Source of the DNA: Vibrio sp. CAU 1672 | GTDB taxonomy: Bacteria > Pseudomonadota > Gammaproteobacteria > Enterobacterales > Vibrionaceae | Assembly (NCBI RefSeq): GCF_029223195.1 | Contig: NZ_JARHUF010000006.1 | Span: forward strand, 1-51,423 | Length of the DNA stretch: 51,423 bases | Direction: 5' to 3' | Part shown: positions 1 through 9,359 of the stretch, one piece after another | Numbering within the stretch: position 1 is the stretch's first letter | How the letters are laid out: each line of letters begins with the position of its first letter | The notes under the pieces: model-generated | Told to the model about the DNA's origin: nothing | Databases searched by the model: none | The model's input: the letters and a program-made list of their open reading frames with translations, nothing else | Made by a program: the position numbers and the translations under genes

Positions 1-16
1 TGCTAGTATGAAGCAT

Positions 17-80
17 GAGAGTTACCTCTTATTGTCTTTGATTACAGATTCAGCACCTTTAATCAAAGTGGGTAACTCTC
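17..80. repeat. Nested inverted repeat downstream of hsdR
   Basis: A 10-bp arm at 17-26 is the exact reverse complement of 71-80, and an inner 9-bp arm at 36-44 is the exact reverse complement of 60-68. The spacers between the two pairs are unequal. It sits about 50 bases beyond the hsdR stop codon on the side where the leftward hsd transcript ends, so a terminator or RNA-stabilising hairpin is the natural reading. No T-run follows on the minus strand, so intrinsic termination is not certain. Confidence 0.5.
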
Positions 81-129
81 TTCTTTTCAAATTGAAGTGT
101 CAGATCTAGTCGGAACTAATACATGTAAT

Positions 130-3100
130 TTATTGATACCATCCATCAGCCAGTACTTCAGCTTGATCGAGAACTAGCTTAATCGCCTCTTCAGCCGCAT
201 CAGGTGGATATTTCCAGCGACGCAATAGACGACGTACAAGGTTGCGCATCCGAGCACGCACGCTTTCTCGTTTCTGCCAATCTACAGTAGCGGACTTACG
301 CAGTTGGTGAGTGAGTTCAATGGCTAGTTGGCGAAGGTTGTCATCGCCTAGGGTTCGCACAGAAGCTTCGTTGGTGACCAATGCACGGTAAAACGCTATT
401 TCATCAGTAGATAGGTTGAGCTTATCCATCATCTCAGCGTCAGCCTGCATCTCTTTAGCCCACTGGATCAGCTCTTCAATTACCTGCGCGGTTTCAATGT
501 TGCGATTATGATATTTCTGCAAAGTCGACATAATACGGTCGGAATATTTCTTTTCCTGCACTACATCGTTTTTCATCCGTGCTTTGACTTCATCACGCAG
601 TAATTTCTCCAGTAACTCGACCGCGAGGTTCTTCTCCTTCATATGTTTTACATCTTCGAGAAACTCTTCCGATAGCAAACCGATATTGGGTTTATCTAAG
701 CCAACGGTTTTGAAGATGTCATCGACTCCGTCTGCCACAATTGCATTGTTTAGGATCTGGCGCAAAGCAGAATTACGCAATTCATCACTACGCTTTTTAT
801 CAACTGTCGAGTGTTTTAAGAAGGCGGTCTTGATCGCTCCATAAAAGGCAATTTCGCTCTTATAGCCGTCCACTTCATCCAAGGTATTACACAGAGAGAA
901 GGCTTTCATAAGCGCTGCCATGACATCAAGAAAACGGCGTTTGCCATCACGAACTTCTTCGCCTTTGATGTTGCGGTGTGAGAGACCAGATATATGGTTC
1001 ACGGCTCCCGGAAGCAGTTGCAGAGGTTTGGTTTCAAAATCTGGACGATAGTTGAATACATCACCATCGACGGGCGTGGCAAACATACCGCGAATCACGT
1101 CTATTTTTTCCATGAAGACAGCGAAAGCTTCAGCGGTGTCGACGGTAGGCTGACCTTTCCCTTGACTGTTGGTATAGGTCTTGAGTGCGTTTTTAAGTTC
1201 ATTGGCAATACCAATATAGTCAACAACCAAACCTCCGGGCTTATCTTTAAACACACGATTCACACGCGCTATCGCCTGCATAAGGTTATGACCTTTCATT
1301 GGCTTGTCGATATACATGGTATGACAACAAGGCGCATCAAAACCTGTTAGCCACATATCACGGACAATGACCAATTGCAGTTCATCACTGGTGTCTTTAT
1401 AGCGTTTCTCGAACAACTTCTTGGTCTTCTTATCATGAATATGAGGCTGCATTTTGGCTTTATCAGCGGCGCTGCCTGTCATAACAATTTTAATTGCACC
1501 TTTGTTTGGATCTTCGCTATGCCATTCGGGTTTGATAGCCACAATGGCATCGTATAAATCCACACAAATCTCGCGACTCATGGCAACGATCATTGCCTTG
1601 CCCGGAAAGGTTTCACAACGAGTCGTAAAATGCTCTACCAAATCTTGGGCAACTTGTTTTATTCGCGGCTCCGCACCAACGAGTTTTTCGAGAGCTGACC
1701 ATTGTGATTTTATTTTCTCGCGACTTTCCGTTTCTTCATCTTCGCCAATTTCCTCTTCGACCTGATCGTTAAGCGCTTCGATTTCATCTTGATTAATATC
1801 GAGCTTGGCTAAACGAGATTCGTAATAAATCGGCACAGTTGCGCCATCATCCACCGCATCTTGAATATCGTAAATAGAGACATAATCACCAAAGACACCA
1901 CGAGTATCTTTGTCATCTAGTGATATTGGCGTACCTGTAAAACCAATAAAAGCAGCATTCGGCAAGGCATCACGCATGTATTTGGAGTAGCCATAGACAT
2001 AACGCTGATCAATCACATTGCCATCCTCGTCTTTGACATCAACAAGACGAGCTTTGTTGCCATACTGACTGCGGTGCGCCTCATCGGAAACCACTACGAT
2101 ATTCGAACGTTCAGAAAGGATCGGATGCGTCATTTCTTCATCGAGTAATGCAAATTTTTGTACGGTTGTGAAGATAATGCCACCGGACTGACGATTAAGA
2201 AGTAAATCGCGTAATGAATCACGATCTTCAGCCTGTTGAGGGATTTGCTTCAACGTTTCTTGCGCCATGGTGAAGGTATTAAATAGCTGGCCGTCTAGGT
2301 CATTACGGTCGGTAACCACTACTAAGGTTGGGTTATTCATCTCTGGTTGTTGCAACAATTTACTCGCGTAACAGACCATCGAAATACTTTTTCCACTGCC
2401 CTGAGTATGCCAAACCACGCCTGCTTTTTTGCTTCCGGGCACCACCGTATTGGCATAGTTTGCTCGTGGCTCGGTGACTTGGTCAGAGGTTGTGGCCGCG
2501 ATAACAGTCGCTTTCACCGCAGCACGCACGGCATGGAATTGGTGATAACCTGCGATTTTTTTGATGATCTTGTCGCCATCATTTTCGAACAATACGAAGT
2601 AGCGAATGTAATCGAGCAACAATTCCGGCTTAAAGAAGCCACGCACAATGGTCTCTAATTGGAATTCGAGTAACGGCTTATCGTCTTCGTCCTCGATGGT
2701 TTTCCATGGCAAAAAGCGCTCTTTATTAGCCGTTAACGAACCGACTCGCGCCGTCCAACCATCAGAAATGACTAACGCCTCATTGAACACAAAGAGATCA
2801 GCGATTTCTTCTTTGTACGTTTGAATTTGATTGTAAGCATTCCAAATGTCGGCGTGATCATCGGCGGGATTTTTCAATTCGATGACAGCCAAAGGCAAGC
2901 CATTGATAAAGACAATTACATCTGGTCTACGATTGACTTTGGTGCCCGTGATGGTGAACTGATTGACCACTAAGAATTCGTTATTCTCGCGGTTCTCAAA
3001 ATCAATTAAGCGAACATGAGTATGTTTGCTCACCCATTGTTCTTGCTCCATTACCGAGTATTCAACAGGTACACCTTCGATTAAATATTGGTGAAAGAGT

Positions 3101-3354
3101 TTGTTGTTTTTAATCAGTACAGGCGTTTGCGGCGTGGCAACGGTTTTCGCTACTTCGATTAAGGTGTCACTGGGTACAGTAGGATTCAACGTTTCTAATG
3201 CTGACACTAAACGTGCTTGTAGCGTGACCTGCTGATAGTTTTCACGCTCGGGTGTGTCACCATCCGGTGCGATGTCATAGCCATTTTGGTATTGGTAGCC
3301 TAGCTCTTTAAACCAATCGAGGCATTGTTGTTCTAGTTGGTCTTCAGTAATCAT
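130..3354 (-). CDS. hsdR: Type I restriction enzyme, R (motor/nuclease) subunit
   Basis: This is the translocating and cutting subunit of a type I restriction-modification complex. It pumps unmodified DNA using ATP and cleaves away from the recognition site. The 1074-aa length is typical. An N-terminal PD-(D/E)XK nuclease core is visible, with D145 in RRPD and E159/K161 in IELK. Walker A follows near residues 317-323 (TQGSGKS), then a DEAH-type box (SDEAHRSQ) and helicase motifs later (GFTGTP, QAIARVNR). It is the last gene of the leftward hsdM-hsdS-COG2958-hsdR operon and starts 16 bases after the gene before it. All key motifs are intact, so it should be active. The type I family is certain; the recognition sequence cannot be read. 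Confidence 0.96.
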   Translation of the reverse strand: MITEDQLEQQCLDWFKELGYQYQNGYDIAPDGDTPERENYQQVTLQARLVSALETLNPTVPSDTLIEVAKTVATPQTPVLIKNNKLFHQYLIEGVPVEYSVMEQEQWVSKHTHVRLIDFENRENNEFLVVNQFTITGTKVNRRPDVIVFINGLPLAVIELKNPADDHADIWNAYNQIQTYKEEIADLFVFNEALVISDGWTARVGSLTANKERFLPWKTIEDEDDKPLLEFQLETIVRGFFKPELLLDYIRYFVLFENDGDKIIKKIAGYHQFHAVRAAVKATVIAATTSDQVTEPRANYANTVVPGSKKAGVVWHTQGSGKSISMVCYASKLLQQPEMNNPTLVVVTDRNDLDGQLFNTFTMAQETLKQIPQQAEDRDSLRDLLLNRQSGGIIFTTVQKFALLDEEMTHPILSERSNIVVVSDEAHRSQYGNKARLVDVKDEDGNVIDQRYVYGYSKYMRDALPNAAFIGFTGTPISLDDKDTRGVFGDYVSIYDIQDAVDDGATVPIYYESRLAKLDINQDEIEALNDQVEEEIGEDEETESREKIKSQWSALEKLVGAEPRIKQVAQDLVEHFTTRCETFPGKAMIVAMSREICVDLYDAIVAIKPEWHSEDPNKGAIKIVMTGSAADKAKMQPHIHDKKTKKLFEKRYKDTSDELQLVIVRDMWLTGFDAPCCHTMYIDKPMKGHNLMQAIARVNRVFKDKPGGLVVDYIGIANELKNALKTYTNSQGKGQPTVDTAEAFAVFMEKIDVIRGMFATPVDGDVFNYRPDFETKPLQLLPGAVNHISGLSHRNIKGEEVRDGKRRFLDVMAALMKAFSLCNTLDEVDGYKSEIAFYGAIKTAFLKHSTVDKKRSDELRNSALRQILNNAIVADGVDDIFKTVGLDKPNIGLLSEEFLEDVKHMKEKNLAVELLEKLLRDEVKARMKNDVVQEKKYSDRIMSTLQKYHNRNIETAQVIEELIQWAKEMQADAEMMDKLNLSTDEIAFYRALVTNEASVRTLGDDNLRQLAIELTHQLRKSATVDWQKRESVRARMRNLVRRLLRRWKYPPDAAEEAIKLVLDQAEVLADGWYQ

Positions 3355-3370
3355 TAAGCCTTTATCCTTA

Positions 3371-4300
3371 TTATTTATTCCATGCGCTCTTAATCAACCG
3401 TCCGGTTTGGTTATAAATACCAACCTGCTCAATATAATGGTGGAAATCCCTATTTTCAGAGACGATTCGGTTTGCAGATTGCCAATCCACGTTGACTCTC
3501 TCTTGAGCTGGAATGAGTATTTGGCTATCAAACAAAGATTCAGTATCCAGAATCAGCACGCCAATCCCGTGCAAGCTCGACAACATTTGCAGCTCACCTT
3601 CAACGTCGCTATTTAAGCCTGTGGCAACAAGATAGCCGAAATTGGCCCAACTCGAATTCGATACGGCTTGGAAAAAATATTTTCGTACATTGCCTTTGGT
3701 AAGATGTTTCTTCACTTCAAAAGACCAAAGTCGAACCGAGCTGTGATTCCCACTGCGCACACAGCTTCTCACAATTTCATCCCAACCTTGGTCGAGCGGC
3801 TCGAGCGCCACCACATCAGGATGTAACCAGTGATTGCCACCGTTGCCATGGGAGTTTTTAGATTTACGCTCGTCAATGCGCTGACAATAAAGACCCAAAT
3901 CCTTGCTGAGGTACTCAATCAACATTGGGTAGAGATCGTGCTCGCTTAAGCTTTGCGGCACGAGAGGCGTATCGATGTCTGATTCATCTGCATCGCTAAG
4001 ATCATCTTCCTGATGAGCAGGTGTAGGCTTCTGCTCCCAGTAATAAACCCGAGGTCTTGGTTTGTCACGAGTGGCGACATTAGGACAAACGATTTTCGCT
4101 CTTTCAGTGCGTTCTCCACCAATTTCTGCCGCGAGCTGGGCGATAAGCTTTTCTTCGGTGTTGTATCGCGGGTTTGCTTGCTTCTCAGCGATTTCTTCTG
4201 GATATCGAAGCACAAATTCTTTGGCTAAATCCCGAGCAGTAAACTTCTTGTCGGGGTTCGCCTTGAGCGTTTCGATAATCATTTCTACTCGGGTTGCCAT
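3371..4300 (-). CDS. HrgA/COG2958-like protein: winged helix plus PD-(D/E)XK-like domain
   Basis: A 309-aa protein of the HrgA/COG2958 type, whose function is not established. Residues 1-60 look like a HARE/winged-helix DNA-binding domain (TARDLAKEF). An acidic linker follows at about 95-120. The C-terminal part has the layout of a PD-(D/E)XK nuclease fold: P161-D162 in LHPDVV, then E195-x-K197 in SFEVKK, followed by a helix with Q211. The start codon overlaps the hsdS stop as TAATG, so it is translationally coupled inside the restriction operon, between hsdS and hsdR. I infer a DNA-binding nuclease or nuclease-like accessory of the type I system. A regulatory, non-cutting role is equally possible. 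Confidence 0.8.
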   Translation of the reverse strand: MATRVEMIIETLKANPDKKFTARDLAKEFVLRYPEEIAEKQANPRYNTEEKLIAQLAAEIGGERTERAKIVCPNVATRDKPRPRVYYWEQKPTPAHQEDDLSDADESDIDTPLVPQSLSEHDLYPMLIEYLSKDLGLYCQRIDERKSKNSHGNGGNHWLHPDVVALEPLDQGWDEIVRSCVRSGNHSSVRLWSFEVKKHLTKGNVRKYFFQAVSNSSWANFGYLVATGLNSDVEGELQMLSSLHGIGVLILDTESLFDSQILIPAQERVNVDWQSANRIVSENRDFHHYIEQVGIYNQTGRLIKSAWNK

Positions 4301-5538
4301 TATTCGACCTCTGCTAATTCTTGAGCTTGTCCTAACTCGATTTCGCCGGAAAGCAATTTAGGAAGAAGAGTATCGCGTAGCTCTGAGAGAGACTTATTTT
4401 GTTCATTATTAGCGACCATCTTTTCAAACAGAGGAGTAACAATCTCTTCAAACTTCGCCAATACATCAGAGTCCGGATGACACACATTTGTTGAGTGTAC
4501 AAAGTTACGATTTAGACTAGGTACTGCCGAACCAGAGTTTAAGGACTTTAGATCTAGTGAACGGAGTAAGTGGTAAGCATAATATGGCCCACATGTTCTA
4601 AACTCTCGAACATAAAGCGTTGTATTTAGTGGCCAATACTTATCAAGAGAGAGATATACATTCCCGATCACGCCACTTCGCCCAGTGATGATACCGGGAG
4701 GCTCCATTTTGAACTCATTGTGGGTACCATGATAACCGCCCGCAGCATAGACAGGATATTCCCCGTCTTGGCGTTTAGATTTTGGTAAATCGAACCCCCT
4801 GTGGAGTTCAAACAGCTTTGATAATTCACCAACACCCCAACCTTCAGGGATCAAGCCAAGCTCAGACTCAACTAGCTTTTCTGGGAAAAGCGAGGCAGTC
4901 TCGACATCTATGCCTTCCGGTTGCTCACCACGCATCTTGGCTTTGACCGGGTTGAAATCAACAAACCACGACTTGAAGATTGCTTGTGCCATGGCTTCTA
5001 GGGTTTGGTTGGTTCTGGAATTCAAACCAATTTTGGCATCAATTGCTGCTAAAAAAACGCCTATTTGTTGTTGAACTGGCAACGGTGGAAGCGGAAACTC
5101 CAAACCCGTAATATCTGTCTTTAACACTCTTGGGACAGTAGACCCTCGTGTACATGCTTCTAACTGAGATTGATTATGTGGGCCTAAAAGAGCATAGAGA
5201 AGAAAAGCTGAGTCAATGATATCGCCATTTCCCCTCAATGCCATGATACGACGGGTTATATGATACGTCTTATCTGTAGGAAAAGGGGCGACCTCACCAA
5301 CTGGAGCTTCAGTCGTAATTAGTACATCACCTTCTTGAGGAAAACCTCTAGTTGTGACTTTTTCATACGTTTCTTGTGAAATATAAGAAACTTTATCTTT
5401 CAATACGCGACCATCTTTCACACTGGCAGCAGTAAGAACAGCTATACCTGTTTCTGACTTTGGTGGTGTTTTTCCTCGATAATCAATGATGGTTGAAAGA
5501 ACATCATTTAAAACGACGACAGGCCATTCAGCACTCAT
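4300..5538 (-). CDS. hsdS: Type I restriction-modification specificity subunit
   Basis: HsdS chooses the bipartite DNA target for both methylation and restriction. The 412-aa protein shows the usual two-fold plan. A first target-recognition domain covers about residues 1-150. A central conserved helix follows (PPLPVQQQIG through IFKSWFVDFNP, about 150-200). The second recognition domain is about 235-370, and the C-terminal coiled region contains LLPKLLSGEIEL. Its start overlaps the end of hsdM by 11 bases and its end overlaps the next gene by one base, which indicates one tightly coupled transcript. No inverted second hsdS copy or recombinase is visible nearby, so phase switching of specificity is not suggested here. 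Confidence 0.95.
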   Translation of the reverse strand: MSAEWPVVVLNDVLSTIIDYRGKTPPKSETGIAVLTAASVKDGRVLKDKVSYISQETYEKVTTRGFPQEGDVLITTEAPVGEVAPFPTDKTYHITRRIMALRGNGDIIDSAFLLYALLGPHNQSQLEACTRGSTVPRVLKTDITGLEFPLPPLPVQQQIGVFLAAIDAKIGLNSRTNQTLEAMAQAIFKSWFVDFNPVKAKMRGEQPEGIDVETASLFPEKLVESELGLIPEGWGVGELSKLFELHRGFDLPKSKRQDGEYPVYAAGGYHGTHNEFKMEPPGIITGRSGVIGNVYLSLDKYWPLNTTLYVREFRTCGPYYAYHLLRSLDLKSLNSGSAVPSLNRNFVHSTNVCHPDSDVLAKFEEIVTPLFEKMVANNEQNKSLSELRDTLLPKLLSGEIELGQAQELAEVE

Positions 5539-7231
5539 AACCCAACCCCGCTAGATTCTTCTTAATCTCCGCTTCTAACGTTGCTGACTCTACAAACTGT
5601 TCGCTTAACTTAGCGGTTAGTGTTGCCATCTTCTCAGCAAAAGGAACACCATCATCCTCTTCCTCAGCAGCACCTACGTAACGCCCCGGAGTTAGAACAA
5701 AGCCATGCTTAGTGATTTCATCTAGCGTTGCTAACTTACAGAAGCCTGCTTGGTCTTCGTAGCTCACACCATTAATTTCTTCGCCTGTTTTCCAAGCGTG
5801 GTACAGGTCAGCAACTTTTTGGATATCTTCACGGGTAAAGTCACGCAGAACACGGTCTTTCATGTAGCCAAGATTACGTGCATCAATGAACAGCACTTCA
5901 CCTTTACGGCTACGCAATTTACGCCCTGCCTTATCGGTACGAGCATCCTTGTTCTTAGTTAGGAACCAAATACACGCCGGGATCTGAGTGTTGGTAAAGA
6001 GTTGCCCCGGAAGTGCGACCATACATTCCACTAAATCATTCTCGATAAGGGCTTTGCGGATTTCGCCTTCATTATTGGTCGTTGAACTCATCGAGCCATT
6101 AGCCAATAGCAATGCTTGTGAGCCGTCTGGAGCAAGGTGATGAAGCATGTGCTGCATCCACGCAAAGTTTGCATTTCCTGCTGGCGGTTGACCAAATTTG
6201 AAGCGAGGATCGTTATCATCAACGCCCGTATTCCACTCTTTCATATTGAATGGTGGATTAGCCATGATAAAGTCAGCGCGTAGGTCAGGATGTTGGTCGT
6301 TGGTGTAAGTACTGGCAGGTTCCTTGCCAAAATCATAATCCAACCCACGGATTGCCATGTTCATCGCAGCAAGCTGCCATGTGGTGTAGTTGTATTCCTG
6401 ACCGTAAATCGAGATTCTTTGTTTTTGCGTTAGCGGGTCAATATCTTTTTGGTTAGCGCGACGTTCAATAAATTTCTCTGATTGCACAAAAAAACCGCCG
6501 GAACCCATTGCTGGGTCATACACACGGCCTTCAAACGGTTCAATCATCTCAACAATCAACGAAACGATTGATGCAGGCGTGTAGAACTGACCGCCTTTCT
6601 TACCTTCAGCAAGAGCAAACTGGCCTAGGAAGTATTCGTAAATATGACCAAGAATATCTTTGCTGTTAAGTGACTTATGATTGAATGGAATAGTCGCGAT
6701 TAGGTTAATCAGCTCATTAAGTTTTGCCTGATCAATTTTTAGAGCAGCATAGTGCTTGTTGAGTACACCTTTTAGCTTCTGGTTGTCGCGCTCAATGCCT
6801 TCCAGCGCGTTATCAATCAGATGCCCAACAGAAGTAATTTTCTTCGTCTTGCCATCAATCACTAAGTCCGCACCACCAATAACCATTGGGCCATTGTCTT
6901 GCAGGAACTTCCAACGAGATTCAGTAGGCAACCAAAACACGTTTTTCTCTTTGTAGTAATCGCGCTGTTCCAGCTCAATCGCGATTTCTTGTTCAAGTTC
7001 TTCAGCCGTGTAACCTTCAGGGTCGAGGAAGTACTCGTGATCAGGGTTAGCAAAGTCTTGTTTTAGCTCTTCTTGGCGCAGTATGAAGGCGTCAGACACG
7101 TATTTAACGAAAATTAAGCCAAGCACCGCATGTTTGTATTGAGAGGCATCGAGTGATGCACGGAGTTTGTCTGCGGCTGTCCAGAGCTTGCTTTCCAGCT
7201 CTTTAAGGAATAGTTGTTCTTGTTCGTTCAT
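5528..7231 (-). CDS. hsdM: Type I restriction-modification DNA methyltransferase subunit
   Basis: This N6-adenine methyltransferase subunit protects host DNA and forms the M2S core with HsdS. The 567-aa length is normal for the larger HsdM group. An N-terminal helical HsdM_N domain covers about residues 1-150. The SAM-binding motif I is DPAMGSGG at 239-246, and the catalytic motif IV is NPPF at 325-328. It is the first gene of the leftward operon. An extended -10 element (TGGTATCAT, read on the minus strand) lies about 35 bases upstream of the ATG. Both catalytic motifs are intact. Family assignment is secure; the methylated sequence is unknown. Confidence 0.96.
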   Translation of the reverse strand: MNEQEQLFLKELESKLWTAADKLRASLDASQYKHAVLGLIFVKYVSDAFILRQEELKQDFANPDHEYFLDPEGYTAEELEQEIAIELEQRDYYKEKNVFWLPTESRWKFLQDNGPMVIGGADLVIDGKTKKITSVGHLIDNALEGIERDNQKLKGVLNKHYAALKIDQAKLNELINLIATIPFNHKSLNSKDILGHIYEYFLGQFALAEGKKGGQFYTPASIVSLIVEMIEPFEGRVYDPAMGSGGFFVQSEKFIERRANQKDIDPLTQKQRISIYGQEYNYTTWQLAAMNMAIRGLDYDFGKEPASTYTNDQHPDLRADFIMANPPFNMKEWNTGVDDNDPRFKFGQPPAGNANFAWMQHMLHHLAPDGSQALLLANGSMSSTTNNEGEIRKALIENDLVECMVALPGQLFTNTQIPACIWFLTKNKDARTDKAGRKLRSRKGEVLFIDARNLGYMKDRVLRDFTREDIQKVADLYHAWKTGEEINGVSYEDQAGFCKLATLDEITKHGFVLTPGRYVGAAEEEDDGVPFAEKMATLTAKLSEQFVESATLEAEIKKNLAGLGYEC

Positions 7232-7622
7232 TGCTGATTTCTTGAGTTCGAAAAATTGGCCTTATGATACCAGTAGAATCACAAAAATCTTTATTTAATG
7301 ACTATGTTAAATATGGTTATATGATGTAATTTGCATATTTTAGCAGTATGGAATCGAAGGAAGAGCATTGGTTGTTATTAACCTCGTAGAGCCAGTAAAC
7401 ACGTACCTGGCTGCTAGCTTTATTACAACGTTGATTTGAACGACCAAAAAATCAATAGGTTAAATGTTATTAATAAATTTACCGTTAATACTGATTTCGA
7501 TGTCACGATAGATTCCCGTGTTGTAATGCGCCATAACGACTTGAGTTTCCGTCAAAATCGTCAGATTTTTCTTTGAAGGGAGTATATATTAATGCAACTC
7601 AATGCACTTAAGGATTAAAAGT
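7232..7622. other. Divergent intergenic region between the hsd operon and the JAMM module
   Basis: About 390 AT-rich bases separate the leftward hsd operon from the rightward gene at 7623. Apart from the hsd extended -10 near 7264, no open frame, RNA gene or repeat stands out. An AGGA ribosome-binding site lies at about 7611-7614, just before the ATG at 7623. The region must carry the promoter for the rightward genes, but no convincing -35/-10 pair could be picked. Confidence 0.5.
7264..7272 (-). promoter_or_regulatory. Extended -10 promoter element of the hsd operon
   Basis: On the minus strand this reads TGGTATCAT, an extended -10 of the TGnTATAAT type with one mismatch in the hexamer. It lies about 33 bases from the hsdM start codon. 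No good -35 hexamer is visible, which is common for extended -10 promoters. This is inferred from pattern only. Confidence 0.4.
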
Positions 7623-8501
7623 ATGTCAGATATGGCTTATCAAAATGTGTCGAAAGAAGAAATTGATGAACTAGAACACGAAAGACAAGAGTTACTGAAC
7701 GACTTTAAAGAGCAATTGGCAGTGTTTTGTAAGTATCTAAACGTTGATATAGACCAACAAGCCGCTCTGCGATCGCTAGACACCAAAACCAGGCTCACAC
7801 TTTCCTATCCATATTATGTCCCGGCACGAAAAGGGATTGTAAAGATATCGGCCACAGGGTACTTGAGCTCTAAAATGGTTGAGAAAGTTAAATCGACCAC
7901 TAAAGATATTGTTAATGCGCTAGCCGCTAACATTGCAGATTCCTCCCAGAAACTGACATGTAACGACATTGCACTCAAAGGTTCAACAGAATCCATTGCC
8001 GAAAAATTGACTCAACGCTACCTGTTTGGTCATAGACGCTTTTATGACATTGAACCAATTCCTGACATTCCTACGTTGAGGAATCAGGATTTAAGTGCTT
8101 TGTCTGAATACTATCTTCTGGATCGAGTCGAGGAGCTTTACGCTGCAAAGTACCATCGGTACAGGTTGTGGGATGGAAGAGCTATTGCTTTATTTTCTAG
8201 CTATCTGTTTGATGTCAAAAGTGAATATCATGAGTTTTTTGATTCACCTAACTTAATACACCTATTGAGTGACAATCCAGAGCCAATCACAAAGAAATGG
8301 TTTAAAGATGAGTGCATCGAATGCTGGGGAGAACTTTATGCGGATGGGCCGATACGTTCTTATACCGAGCTTGCTTATCCAAATGAGAATGGTGTCATTT
8401 TTGAAGAATATATCCCATTGCCGATGGTAAGCGAGGATGTGTGGGACTCTCTTTACGAGCGTTACAAAAGTAAACTGGAAGAACATGTTAAATACTCCTA
8501 A
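7623..8501 (+). CDS. Unrecognised protein paired with a JAMM protease
   Basis: I do not recognise this family. The preferred start at 7623 (protein beginning MSDMAYQ, 292 aa) has AGGA about 8 bases upstream; an alternative ATG at 7602 adds seven residues and lacks such a site. The N-terminus (residues about 5-45) is helical and charged, possibly a short coiled coil. There is no signal peptide or membrane segment, so it is cytosolic. Cysteines are few (FCKY, LTCND, DECIECWG) and do not form an obvious zinc site or the catalytic context of a ubiquitin-conjugating E2. The next gene, 65 bases on and on the same strand, is a JAMM-type putative metalloprotease. The pair may act together, this protein being substrate, partner or effector. 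Function unknown. Confidence 0.8.
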   Translation: MSDMAYQNVSKEEIDELEHERQELLNDFKEQLAVFCKYLNVDIDQQAALRSLDTKTRLTLSYPYYVPARKGIVKISATGYLSSKMVEKVKSTTKDIVNALAANIADSSQKLTCNDIALKGSTESIAEKLTQRYLFGHRRFYDIEPIPDIPTLRNQDLSALSEYYLLDRVEELYAAKYHRYRLWDGRAIALFSSYLFDVKSEYHEFFDSPNLIHLLSDNPEPITKKWFKDECIECWGELYADGPIRSYTELAYPNENGVIFEEYIPLPMVSEDVWDSLYERYKSKLEEHVKYS

Positions 8502-8567
8502 TGACACTGCAGATGTCACCCTTCCCGTCAAACTAAACAATAAATCGTCGATTAAAGGACAAAATAT

Positions 8568-9359
8568 ATGACAGCAACAATTTCGGTAAGCAAAAGTGCG
8601 ATATTTGAATTAATCATGGCTGGGCTAGAAGCATACGCGGTAAAGCATGATGCTAATAAGAATATCTCAGTTGAAACGGCAGCTCACCTTTGGGGATACG
8701 TTAATAAGACACATCCGTTTAAATGCACGATAAATCATGTCTCTGTAGAGACATCTGCAGCGAGAAAACGCTCATCTGTTGCATTTAACCCGAAGTCTCT
8801 TTTGATAAAAAAAGACATCGCAACAGCATTCGGAGACCAGTATCAGTACATTGGCACCGCTCATTCTCATCCTTACTTGCGAGAAGAGGTCGTCGACGCG
8901 GCCATGATTAGAAATCGTAAACTGTATGAGTTATCTGATGCTGATCACCAATGTGAAGTCGGATGTCCAGAAGTTGAGGTCGCAGGAAAGTTATACAGCG
9001 TAGCTCTGATATTAACTGTCCATTCCATGCTTAAGGCAAATGATAGAAAAGATGGTTCTTGTATCGGCGAGCCACTTGTAGAATTCTCACTCGGTAATAT
9101 CAAATGCTGGTTGTATGGCCGAGTGTTTGAGCATAAAAGTAAGGCTTCTTTGAATAGCGATGAGCGACAGGATTTTGAGCGCTATCAATTGGACATCGGA
9201 GACTTCTCGGACGATGAAATTCTTCCTGTTCCTAAAAATACCGTGCTAGAAAGTGACATCGTTCTTGATACGTTGTGTAAAGACTTTGGCAGATTAACAT
9301 TTTCGGAAAATGAATCTGAATATGATGTAGCCGCTGTGGCAGAGCGTCGATGGGGATAA
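8568..9359 (+). CDS. Putative JAMM/MPN (JAB) metalloprotease
   Basis: A 263-aa protein with the layout of a JAB/MPN zinc isopeptidase. A candidate catalytic glutamate is E36 (SVETAAHLWGYV, resembling the ExxGxLxG start of the fold). The zinc histidines are H99 and H101 in AHSHP. S123-x-x-D126 (LSDAD) would complete the motif. The distance from H101 to S123 is about 21 residues instead of the usual 7, so either an extra helix is inserted or the last ligand is another residue. ATG is preceded by AGGA. JAMM proteins remove ubiquitin-like tags or mature proteins in bacterial conjugation and CBASS-type systems, but no E1 or E2 gene is visible next to it. Its partner is presumably the gene just upstream. 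The fold call is reasonable; the function is inferred. Confidence 0.7.
   Translation: MTATISVSKSAIFELIMAGLEAYAVKHDANKNISVETAAHLWGYVNKTHPFKCTINHVSVETSAARKRSSVAFNPKSLLIKKDIATAFGDQYQYIGTAHSHPYLREEVVDAAMIRNRKLYELSDADHQCEVGCPEVEVAGKLYSVALILTVHSMLKANDRKDGSCIGEPLVEFSLGNIKCWLYGRVFEHKSKASLNSDERQDFERYQLDIGDFSDDEILPVPKNTVLESDIVLDTLCKDFGRLTFSENESEYDVAAVAERRWG

Noticed and set aside
4300..5538. Phase-variable hsdS inversion system
   Set aside because: Only one hsdS is present, with no inverted partial copy or recombinase beside it.
7623..8501. Ubiquitin-conjugating E2-like identity for the 292-aa protein
   Set aside because: Its cysteines lack the E2 active-site context (no HPN-type motif before a Cys), so the neighbour JAMM alone is not enough for this call.
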